The notes below the pieces were generated by a model. The model saw only the letters and a program-made list of their open reading frames with translations. It did not search any database and was not told the origin of the DNA. Shown piece by piece: positions 1 to 7,785 of a DNA stretch of 64,000 nt. A program made the translations under genes and the position numbers. The stretch comes from Tatumella terrea (GTDB lineage: Bacteria > Pseudomonadota > Gammaproteobacteria > Enterobacterales > Enterobacteriaceae), in NCBI RefSeq assembly GCF_039523755.1, contig NZ_BAAAFX010000021.1, forward strand, positions 67,468 through 131,467, given 5' to 3'. The stretch's first letter is position 1, and every line of letters starts with the position of its first letter.

Positions 1-57
1 AATTTTGTCGGCCTGCCGGAAAAAATAAAAGTATAACACTCCACAGAAAAGGCAGGG

Positions 58-783
58 TTATACCGGGCGGCTCGTATGGACCATATAATTGACATCAACG
101 CCGTGGCCAAGGCGGAACCTGTTGGTCAGCGGATTATAATGAAGACCCGTCATCCCTTCTTCGCGCAGTGACGTTTCATCGACCCAGTTAAGTAATTCGG
201 CCGGACGAATGAATTTTTTCACATCATGGGTACCGCGCGGCACCATACGTAACACATATTCCGCTCCAAATACGGCCATCAGCCAGGCCTTAGGGTTACG
301 GTTAATGGTTGAGAAAAACACCTGGCCGCCCGGCTTAACCAGTTTTGCACAGGCATGGATAACAGACTGCGGGTCCGGAACGTGTTCCAGCATCTCCATG
401 CAGGTCACCACATCGTACTGCCCGGCAAACTCCGCGGCATGTTCTTCAACGGTTTGCTGAATATAGTGGACGGTCACCCCGGTTTCCAGGGCATGCAGTC
501 GGGCAACTTCTAACGGTTCGGCCCCCATGTCCAGCCCGGTGACATTGGCACCTTCGCGGGCCATGCTTTCGGCAAGAATGCCGCCGCCGCAACCGACATC
601 CAGAACTTTTTTACCAAACAGGCCCTGGCTGTTCTGACTGATATAGCCCAGTCGCAGCGGGTTAATACGGTGCAGAGGTTTGAACTCACCTTCCAAATCC
701 CACCAGCGGGAAGCGACGGCTTCAAATTTCGCAATTTCCTGGTGGTCGACATTCTGTGGTTTTTCCTGAGAAGGCATATTCAT
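58..783 (-). CDS. ubiG: UbiG, ubiquinone biosynthesis O-methyltransferase
   Basis: SAM-dependent methyltransferase that carries out both O-methylations in ubiquinone biosynthesis. The protein is 241 aa from the chosen ATG, matching the E. coli length of 240. The start at 783 is preferred because an AGGAGT ribosome site lies just upstream; the frame stays open to 930 but that would add about 49 unlikely residues. The SAM-binding loop LDVGCGGGI is at about residues 61-69, and the N-terminal EIAKFEAVASRWWDLEGEF block is typical of UbiG. It is divergent from gyrA, as in E. coli, with a 169-base promoter region between them. Identification is secure from sequence and synteny. Confidence 0.96.
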   Translation of the reverse strand: MNMPSQEKPQNVDHQEIAKFEAVASRWWDLEGEFKPLHRINPLRLGYISQNSQGLFGKKVLDVGCGGGILAESMAREGANVTGLDMGAEPLEVARLHALETGVTVHYIQQTVEEHAAEFAGQYDVVTCMEMLEHVPDPQSVIHACAKLVKPGGQVFFSTINRNPKAWLMAVFGAEYVLRMVPRGTHDVKKFIRPAELLNWVDETSLREEGMTGLHYNPLTNRFRLGHGVDVNYMVHTSRPV

Positions 784-952
784 ATCACTACTCCTGACAA
801 AATTTTCCCGAGTATAAACGCTTACAGCGCTTGCGGCATCCCCCGTCTGCGCCCCGGGGTAACTAATATGACGCTGACGTTCACCGCAGGGCTGGTTTGT
901 GATATGATTTGCGGCCTTAACAGTCGGCAATATCTAGAGGGATATCGGCTCC

Positions 953-3589
953 ATGAGCGACTTAGCAAGAGAAATCACACCGGTTAATATCGAGGAAGAA
1001 TTAAAAAATTCTTATCTTGATTATGCCATGTCGGTCATCGTTGGCCGTGCATTACCTGACGTCCGCGACGGACTTAAGCCTGTACACCGTCGTGTACTGT
1101 TCGCCATGAGCGAACTGGGTAATGACTGGAATAAAGCCTACAAAAAATCTGCCCGTGTTGTCGGGGATGTGATAGGTAAATATCACCCGCACGGTGATTC
1201 CGCCGTTTATGACACCATTGTCCGTATGGCTCAGCCTTTCTCACTGCGCTATATGCTGGTGGACGGGCAGGGTAACTTTGGTTCTATCGATGGCGACTCC
1301 GCGGCCGCCATGCGTTATACCGAAGTCCGTATGGCGAAAATTGCCCATGAACTGCTGGCAGACCTGGACAAAGAAACCGTTGATTTTGTACCTAACTATG
1401 ATGGTACAGAACAGATCCCTGAAGTTCTGCCGACGAAAGTGCCTAATTTGCTGGTTAACGGTTCCTCCGGGATTGCGGTGGGGATGGCAACCAACATTCC
1501 TCCGCATAACCTGAATGAAGTGATTAACGGTTGTCTGGCCTATATTGATGATAATGAGATCACCGTTGAAGGCCTGATGGAACACATTCCGGGCCCGGAC
1601 TTCCCGACGGCAGCTATCATCAATGGCCGTCGCGGTATCGAAGAGGCCTACCGCACCGGACGTGGCAAAATTTATATCCGCGGGCGGGGACAAGTCGAAA
1701 CTGACGCCAAAACCGGCCGCGAAACGATTATCGTGCATGAAATTCCTTATCAGGTGAACAAAGCCCGCCTGATTGAAAAGATCGCAGAACTGGTTAAAGA
1801 GAAGCGAATCGAAGGGATCAGCGCGCTGCGTGACGAATCGGATAAAGACGGTATGCGTATCGTCATTGAGATTAAGCGTGATGCCGTCGGTGAAGTGGTA
1901 TTAAACAACCTCTATTCACTGACGCAGTTACAGGTGTCTTTCGGTATCAATATGGTTGCTCTGCACCAGGGCCAGCCAAAAATTATGCCGCTGAAAGATA
2001 TCCTGGAAGCCTTCGTGCGTCACCGCCGTGAGGTGGTGACCCGCCGGACCATCTTTGAGCTTCGCAAAGCCCGTGACCGTGCCCATATCCTGGAAGGTCT
2101 GGCGGTAGCACTGGCAAATATTGACCCGATTATCGAGTTAATTCGTCGTGCACCTTCGCCGGCGGAAGCCAAAGCTGGCCTGGTATCCACTCCGTGGCAA
2201 CTGGGTAACGTCGCAGCAATGCTTGAAAAAGCCGGAGATGATGCTGCACGTCCGGAATGGCTGGCACCGGAATTCGGTATCCGTGACGGTGCGTACTACC
2301 TGACCGAACAGCAGGCGCAAGCGATTCTGGACCTTCGTCTGCAGAAGCTGACCGGAATGGAGCACGAGAAACTGCTGGATGAATATAAGCAGCTGCTGGA
2401 CGAAATTGCCGCACTGATCTTTATCCTGCAGGACTCTGACCGTCTGATGGAAGTGATCCGTGAAGAACTGATGGCTGTCCGTGAACAATTTGGTGATAAG
2501 CGTCGTACCGAAATCACGGCAAACAGCGCGGATATTAATCTCGAAGACCTGATTAATCAGGAAGATGTGGTGGTTACGCTTTCACATCAGGGCTATGTGA
2601 AATATCAGCCTCTGACCGATTATGAAGCGCAGCGTCGTGGCGGGAAGGGCAAATCAGCGGCAAGGATCAAAGAAGAAGACTTTATTGATCGCCTGCTGGT
2701 CGCCAATACCCATGACACCATCCTCTGTTTCTCAAGCCGTGGTCGTCTCTACTGGATGAAGGTTTACCAGTTACCGGAAGCCAGCCGCGGGGCCCGTGGC
2801 CGGCCGATCGTTAACCTGCTACCACTGGAAGCGAACGAGCGTATTACTGCCATTCTGCCGGTACGTGAGTACTCAGAAGGACTGAACATCTTTATGGCGA
2901 CCGCCAGCGGTACCGTGAAGAAAACCGCGCTCACCGAATTCAGCCGTCCGCGTAGCGCCGGGATCATTGCCGTTAACCTGCGTGATGATGATGAACTGAT
3001 CGGTGTGGCACTGACTGACGGTAATGATGAAGCAATGCTGTTCTCGGCGGCCGGTAAGGTCGTCCGCTTCTCGGAACAGGCCGTCAGACCGATGGGCCGT
3101 ACAGCGTCAGGTGTTCGTGGTATCCGGCTGGCCGAAAATGACCGGGTGGTATCACTGATCATTCCTCGTGAAGAGGGCGCGATCCTGACAGTGACGCAGA
3201 ACGGTTACGGTAAACGTACTGCCAACAGCGAGTACCCGACCAAGTCCCGTGCGACTCAGGGGGTTATCTCTATCAAGGTGACAGAGCGTAACGGTCCGGT
3301 GATCGGAGCGGTACAGGTGGTCGACAGTGATCAGATTATGATGATCACCGATGCCGGGACTCTGGTACGTACCCGTGTTTCTGAAGTCAGTGTGGTTGGC
3401 CGTAATACTCAGGGTGTCATACTCATCCGTACGGCGGAAGATGAAAATGTCGTGGGTCTGCAACGTGTTGCTGAACCGGTCGAAGAAGATGAACTGGATG
3501 CGATCGACGGTACGGTCGCGGAAGGGGAAGACGAGATCGTTCAGGAAGCCGAACCGGATGACGATGCGGCACCGGAAGACCAGCAATAA
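953..3589 (+). CDS. gyrA: DNA gyrase subunit A
   Basis: Breakage-reunion subunit of the A2B2 DNA gyrase, which introduces negative supercoils. It has 878 residues (E. coli 875). The catalytic tyrosine is Y122 within AAAMRYTEV. The quinolone-resistance region reads HPHGDSAVYD, with Ser83 and Asp87 both in the quinolone-sensitive state. The GyrA box QRRGGKG that wraps DNA is present in the C-terminal beta-pinwheel domain, and the tail is strongly acidic, as in other gammaproteobacteria. The ATG at 953 follows an AGAGGG ribosome site. A strong intrinsic terminator follows the stop. Confidence 0.99.
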   Translation: MSDLAREITPVNIEEELKNSYLDYAMSVIVGRALPDVRDGLKPVHRRVLFAMSELGNDWNKAYKKSARVVGDVIGKYHPHGDSAVYDTIVRMAQPFSLRYMLVDGQGNFGSIDGDSAAAMRYTEVRMAKIAHELLADLDKETVDFVPNYDGTEQIPEVLPTKVPNLLVNGSSGIAVGMATNIPPHNLNEVINGCLAYIDDNEITVEGLMEHIPGPDFPTAAIINGRRGIEEAYRTGRGKIYIRGRGQVETDAKTGRETIIVHEIPYQVNKARLIEKIAELVKEKRIEGISALRDESDKDGMRIVIEIKRDAVGEVVLNNLYSLTQLQVSFGINMVALHQGQPKIMPLKDILEAFVRHRREVVTRRTIFELRKARDRAHILEGLAVALANIDPIIELIRRAPSPAEAKAGLVSTPWQLGNVAAMLEKAGDDAARPEWLAPEFGIRDGAYYLTEQQAQAILDLRLQKLTGMEHEKLLDEYKQLLDEIAALIFILQDSDRLMEVIREELMAVREQFGDKRRTEITANSADINLEDLINQEDVVVTLSHQGYVKYQPLTDYEAQRRGGKGKSAARIKEEDFIDRLLVANTHDTILCFSSRGRLYWMKVYQLPEASRGARGRPIVNLLPLEANERITAILPVREYSEGLNIFMATASGTVKKTALTEFSRPRSAGIIAVNLRDDDELIGVALTDGNDEAMLFSAAGKVVRFSEQAVRPMGRTASGVRGIRLAENDRVVSLIIPREEGAILTVTQNGYGKRTANSEYPTKSRATQGVISIKVTERNGPVIGAVQVVDSDQIMMITDAGTLVRTRVSEVSVVGRNTQGVILIRTAEDENVVGLQRVAEPVEEDELDAIDGTVAEGEDEIVQEAEPDDDAAPEDQQ

Positions 3590-3612
3590 GTCCGGCCTTC
3601 AGGTTACACCAG

Positions 3613-3644
3613 AGAGACACCCCTTAGCGGTGTCTCTTTTTTTT
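3613..3644 (+). terminator. Intrinsic terminator of gyrA
   Basis: A perfect 9-bp stem (AGAGACACC / GGTGTCTCT) with a 7-base loop is followed directly by a run of seven T residues, 24 bases after the gyrA stop codon. Confidence 0.93.
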
Positions 3645-3793
3645 ACCCATTCTCCACCGCTGACAATCACGACAACACGGCCCGGGTTGTGATAATCTTA
3701 CTCCCTTCAGGGATGACTTTGGCGTTACAGTGATGACGTGCAGGGCACCTTTCCGTCATTGAATTATTCCAGGCTTACTGCAGTGAGTATCCT

Positions 3794-6637
3794 TTGAAAT
3801 ATCTCGTCTCTTTTCGTACCACATTACGTGTTTCCCGTTATCTTTTCCGGGTTCTGGCGCTGTTGCTCTGGTTACTCGGCGGGCTGCTGAGTGCCTTTTA
3901 TTTGCTTAATGTGTTACATGAGAAAGAGTCCGATATCCGGGAACAACTGTCCGGCAATTTCAGCCAGGCGGCATGGTATGTTGCGCATACTAATGAAGCG
4001 ATGCGCGAACTTAAGTACATTACCGAAGGCCAGCTTAACGAGACGCCTGACGGGAATACCTTCACTCTCAGTAGCGGGAATAAAGACTTCTCGCCTCAGT
4101 ACTCCCCGTTGTTCAGTGATGATGATTGCAGCACGACCAGTGCTTCCTGGCGCTCGACCTTATCCACGATGGGCGGATTTATTCATTACTGGGAAAGCCA
4201 GTATGTTTCTTCGTATGAGATGAGTCGGATTTTTCTGCTGAATAATGGCAGCAATTGTCTGGCAACCTTCTCTTTCGGTAACAGTGATGTCAGCGGGGAT
4301 TACAGCAACCGCTCGCTGCAGGAAAATGTATTACGCTTTCATAACAGTAGCCTCAATGAGCAGCGCAATCCTGTGTACTGGATCACCGCCGGCAACCAGC
4401 CGGGGGTCGGGGCGTTTTATATGATGATGCCGGTGTATACCGGAAATCAGCCGGTAGCGCTGTTGAGCTTTGAACAAAATCTCCGTCTGGATGAACTGAC
4501 GACGCCGGGCAGTGTTCCTGTCGTGACGTCGATTATTAACAGCGATAACCAACTGCTGCTGTCCACGGATAAAGACGCGACCAGCAGTAGCTTCGAATGG
4601 CTGCCGGACGATAAACTCTGGTTCGGCTACAGCGAAGGGTACCGTCAGTTGATCCTCAAGCGGTCGCTGACGTCCAGTCCGTTCAGTATTGTCTATTCAT
4701 TGTCGACCGGGTTGCTGTTTAACCAGATGAAGCTGATGATCATCAATGCGGTGTTACTCAATATCTTCAGTGCATTATTACTGATGGTGCTGGCGATGAT
4801 TTTTGAGCGGCGCATGCTCTATCCGGCGGAGGAAAATGCTATCCGCCTGGAAGAACATGAGCAATTTAACCGCAAGATTGTCGCTTCGGCGCCGGTCGGT
4901 ATCTGTATTTTGCGCACCAGTGATGGCAGCAACGTCCTGAGTAATGAACTTGCCCATAACTACCTGAGCCTGCTGACCGCAGAGGATAAAGTGCGGCTGA
5001 CGGATATTATCAGTGGTCAGCAGGTTAATTTTGTCGATGTGCTGACCGGCTCGAATACCAACCTGCAAATTAGTTTTGTTCACAGCCGTTACCGTAATGA
5101 AGATGTGGCGATTTGCGTACTGGTGGATGTCAGCGCCAGGATCAAGATGGAACAGTCGCTGCAGGAAGTGGCCGATGCCGCAGAACAGGCCAGCCAGTCA
5201 AAATCGATGTTCCTGGCCACGGTCAGTCATGAGTTACGCACCCCGCTGTATGGCATTATCGGCAACCTGGACTTACTGAAGACCCGTGAACTGCCAAGAA
5301 ATACGGAAGCGCTGGTCAGTGCCATGAATAACTCTTCAGACCTGTTGCTGAAAATTATTAACGATATTCTCGATTTCTCGAAGATTGAGTCTGAACAGCT
5401 GAAAACCGAACCTTGTCTGTTCTCACCGCACGAGATGGTCGGGCATATCATTTCTAACTATCTGTCGCTGGTCGTAAAAAAGCGGCTGACCCTCTATTGT
5501 ATGATCGAGCATGACGTACCGACCTCTCTGTTTGCAGACCCGATGCGGCTGCAACAGGTTGTCTCGAATCTGCTGAGTAATGCGATAAAATTCACTCATA
5601 CAGGCTGCATTATCCTGCATCTGTATCAGCATGAGGGATACCTGGCTTTCCGGCTGCGTGATACCGGGGTCGGTATTCCGACACGCGATGTATTGCGGTT
5701 ATTTGATCCGTTCTTTCAGGTCGGGACGGGCGTACAGCGGAACTTTCAGGGAACCGGGCTGGGGCTGGCCATCTGCGAAAAGCTGGTCAGTATGATGGAC
5801 GGCGATATTGCGGTGGAATCTGAACCGGGGATGGGCAGCCAGTTTACGGTACGCATTCCTGTCTATCAGGGCCAGTGGCAGCCCGCAGCCACGGATCTCT
5901 CCGGCTGGCGGGTCTGTATTGATCTGAAAAATCCCCTGTATGCCGATTATCTCAGCCGGAATCTGCAGGCACTTTCGGTCATCGTCAGCCGGGATCGGAC
6001 ACAACTGACCCCACAGGATATTTACATTACCGACGGTGATGACGTCAGCGGACTGGTATGCCGGGCGCGGATCTGCTTCAGCAGTGAACACACCGGCTTC
6101 CCGATGGAAATTCAGCCAGGTACCTGGGTTACGACGACGTCTATGCCCCATGAGTTACCGGATCTGCTGCGGCGCATTTTCCGTCCGGCCATTGAGAACA
6201 AATATCCTGCCATAGCGCCGGAAGATAAACCGCAAGCCGCGTGCCACGATGATATTCTGATTCTGGTGGTTGACGATCATCCTATCAACCGGATGCTTCT
6301 ATCCGGTCAGTTACACACCATCGGTTATCAGGTTAAAACAGCCCAGGATGGCGTGGATGCATTAAATGTCCTGCAGCGAATTGACGCGGATATCATCCTG
6401 ACGGATGTGAACATGCCGAATATGGACGGCTATCTCCTTACCCGGACGTTACGTGAGTCCGGCTGGACTCGTCCGGTGATTGGCGTTACGGCGAATGCGC
6501 TGGCCGATGAGAAACAAAATTGTCTGGAAGCCGGTATGGACGCCTGTCTCTCCAAACCCGTGACTCTGCAGGAACTTGGGTCTACGCTGGCTGCGTATGT
6601 GGAACGCATCCGGCGGGAACGGGTATCGGCAGACTAA
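3794..6637 (+). CDS. rcsC: RcsC, hybrid sensor histidine kinase of the Rcs phosphorelay
   Basis: Inner-membrane hybrid kinase that phosphorylates RcsB through RcsD in response to envelope stress. It has 947 residues (E. coli 949). Order: N-terminal TM segment (about 20-40), periplasmic sensor, second TM (about 310-335), PAS-like region with the RLEEHEQFNRKIVASAPVGICILRT block, HisKA H-box FLATVSHELRTP with H479, HATPase motifs (NLLSNAIKF, DTGVGIP, GTGLGL), RcsC-specific ABL-like domain, and a receiver domain with VVDDHPINR and phospho-acceptor D871 in LTDVNMPNMDG. The start MKYLVSFRTTL matches E. coli RcsC but is encoded by TTG at 3794. The gene converges on rcsB. Its 3' end forms the first copy of a tandem repeat. 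Confidence 0.98.
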   Translation: MKYLVSFRTTLRVSRYLFRVLALLLWLLGGLLSAFYLLNVLHEKESDIREQLSGNFSQAAWYVAHTNEAMRELKYITEGQLNETPDGNTFTLSSGNKDFSPQYSPLFSDDDCSTTSASWRSTLSTMGGFIHYWESQYVSSYEMSRIFLLNNGSNCLATFSFGNSDVSGDYSNRSLQENVLRFHNSSLNEQRNPVYWITAGNQPGVGAFYMMMPVYTGNQPVALLSFEQNLRLDELTTPGSVPVVTSIINSDNQLLLSTDKDATSSSFEWLPDDKLWFGYSEGYRQLILKRSLTSSPFSIVYSLSTGLLFNQMKLMIINAVLLNIFSALLLMVLAMIFERRMLYPAEENAIRLEEHEQFNRKIVASAPVGICILRTSDGSNVLSNELAHNYLSLLTAEDKVRLTDIISGQQVNFVDVLTGSNTNLQISFVHSRYRNEDVAICVLVDVSARIKMEQSLQEVADAAEQASQSKSMFLATVSHELRTPLYGIIGNLDLLKTRELPRNTEALVSAMNNSSDLLLKIINDILDFSKIESEQLKTEPCLFSPHEMVGHIISNYLSLVVKKRLTLYCMIEHDVPTSLFADPMRLQQVVSNLLSNAIKFTHTGCIILHLYQHEGYLAFRLRDTGVGIPTRDVLRLFDPFFQVGTGVQRNFQGTGLGLAICEKLVSMMDGDIAVESEPGMGSQFTVRIPVYQGQWQPAATDLSGWRVCIDLKNPLYADYLSRNLQALSVIVSRDRTQLTPQDIYITDGDDVSGLVCRARICFSSEHTGFPMEIQPGTWVTTTSMPHELPDLLRRIFRPAIENKYPAIAPEDKPQAACHDDILILVVDDHPINRMLLSGQLHTIGYQVKTAQDGVDALNVLQRIDADIILTDVNMPNMDGYLLTRTLRESGWTRPVIGVTANALADEKQNCLEAGMDACLSKPVTLQELGSTLAAYVERIRRERVSAD

Positions 6638-7027
6638 GCCAGCGCTGTGCGCGTGCGACAGCAGCAGATTATCGCAGGAAACGCGCGTGCTCTGTCCGGG
6701 CAGGCCGGGTGTATCCGGTGTCACCTGTGTATTGGCAGACCACGCCAGGGGCTGTGCGCGTACGACGGCAGAAGGTTATCGCAGAAACTGCGCGCGGCGT
6801 TGGCCGGGCAGGCCGGGTGTATCCGGTGTTACCTGTGTATTGGCAGACTACGCCAGCGCTGTGAGCGTGCGACGGCAGAAGGTTATCGCAGGAACCGTGC
6901 GCGGCGTTGGCCGGGCAGGCCGGGTGTATCCGGTGTTACCTCTGTATTGGCAGACTAAGCCAGGGGGTGTGCGCGTGCGAAGGCAGCAGGTTATCGCAGA
7001 AACCGTGCGCGGCGTAGGCCGGGCAGG
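6631..7027. repeat. About 107-bp tandem repeat, nearly four copies, between rcsC and rcsB
   Basis: The junction motif GGCAGAC recurs with unit starts near 6631, 6737, 6845 and 6952, giving periods of 106, 108 and 107 bases; the fourth unit fades after about 7027. Shared blocks in each unit include GGTTATCGCAG (or ATTATCGCAG), GCCGGGTGTATCCGGTGT and TGTATTGGCAGAC. The first unit starts inside the last codons of rcsC and contains its stop codon, so the array looks like amplification of the rcsC 3' end. An open frame runs through the array on the plus strand, but this follows from unit composition and is not a convincing gene. Confidence 0.9.
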
Positions 7028-7100
7028 CTGTCAGCGGTATCCATGCTTAGCGGAAGAGTAAGACAGGATCCGGTGGATAGGGTGATGTTATCCGTCCGGA

Positions 7101-7121
7101 GCCCTGCCACGATAGCAGGGC
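7101..7121. terminator. Hairpin between converging rcsC and rcsB
   Basis: A perfect 7-bp stem GCCCTGC / GCAGGGC has a 7-base loop and lies 12 bases beyond the rcsB stop. There is no clear U-tract on either strand, so its role as a bidirectional terminator is only likely. Confidence 0.4.
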
Positions 7122-7133
7122 ACCGGATACCGG

Positions 7134-7781
7134 TTATTCTTTAGGCAAGCTGCTGCTCACCGAAGAAAGGTAGTTCAGCAGGGCAATATCGTTGTCGACA
7201 CCCAGCTTCATCATGGCAGATTTTTTCTGACTACTGATGGTTTTGATGCTGCGGTTTAGTTTACGGGCGATTTCGGTCACCAGGAAACCTTCGGCAAACA
7301 GGCGCAATACTTCACTCTCTTTCGGGGACAGACGTTTGTCACCGTAACCGCCGGCACTGATTTTTTCCAGTAATTTAGCCACTGACTCAGGGGTGTATTT
7401 CTTCCCTTTCTGCAGGGCGGCCAGTGCCTTAGGCAGGTCCGTCGGTGCACCCTGTTTCAGTACAATCCCTTCAATATCCAGGTCCAGTACCGAGCTCAGG
7501 ATGGCCGGGTTATTATTCATCGTCAGGACGATGATAGCCAGATCAGGGTAATGACGTTTGATATATTTGATCAGCGTGATCCCGTCGCCGTACTTATCGC
7601 CAGGCATCGACAGGTCGGTGATCAGTACATTGGCTTCGAGCTTAGACAGGCTATTGATCAGTGCTGTGGAGTCTTCAAACTCACCGACGACATTAACCCA
7701 CTCGATCTGCTCGAGCGATTTACGGATCCCGAACAAGACTATCGGGTGATCATCGGCAATAATTACGTTTAAGTTATTCAT
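7134..7781 (-). CDS. rcsB: RcsB, response regulator of the Rcs phosphorelay
   Basis: NarL/FixJ-type response regulator controlling capsule, motility and envelope genes. It has 215 residues (E. coli 216). The receiver domain has the acidic pair IIADDHP near residues 8-12 and phospho-acceptor D56 in LITDLSMPGDKYGDG. The C-terminal LuxR-type helix-turn-helix includes KRLSPKESEVLRLFAEG and RKLNRSIKTISSQK. The ATG at 7781 is chosen because MNNLNVIIADDHP matches E. coli MNNMNVIIADDHP and an AAGG ribosome site lies upstream. Only four bases separate it from the rcsD stop, so the two genes are co-transcribed. Confidence 0.98.
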   Translation of the reverse strand: MNNLNVIIADDHPIVLFGIRKSLEQIEWVNVVGEFEDSTALINSLSKLEANVLITDLSMPGDKYGDGITLIKYIKRHYPDLAIIVLTMNNNPAILSSVLDLDIEGIVLKQGAPTDLPKALAALQKGKKYTPESVAKLLEKISAGGYGDKRLSPKESEVLRLFAEGFLVTEIARKLNRSIKTISSQKKSAMMKLGVDNDIALLNYLSSVSSSLPKE

Positions 7782-7785
7782 CTTT

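Noticed and set aside
6576..7061. Protein of about 160 residues on the plus strand after rcsC
   Set aside because: It overlaps the rcsC 3' end and is made almost wholly of the 107-bp repeat in another frame; no ribosome site is seen.
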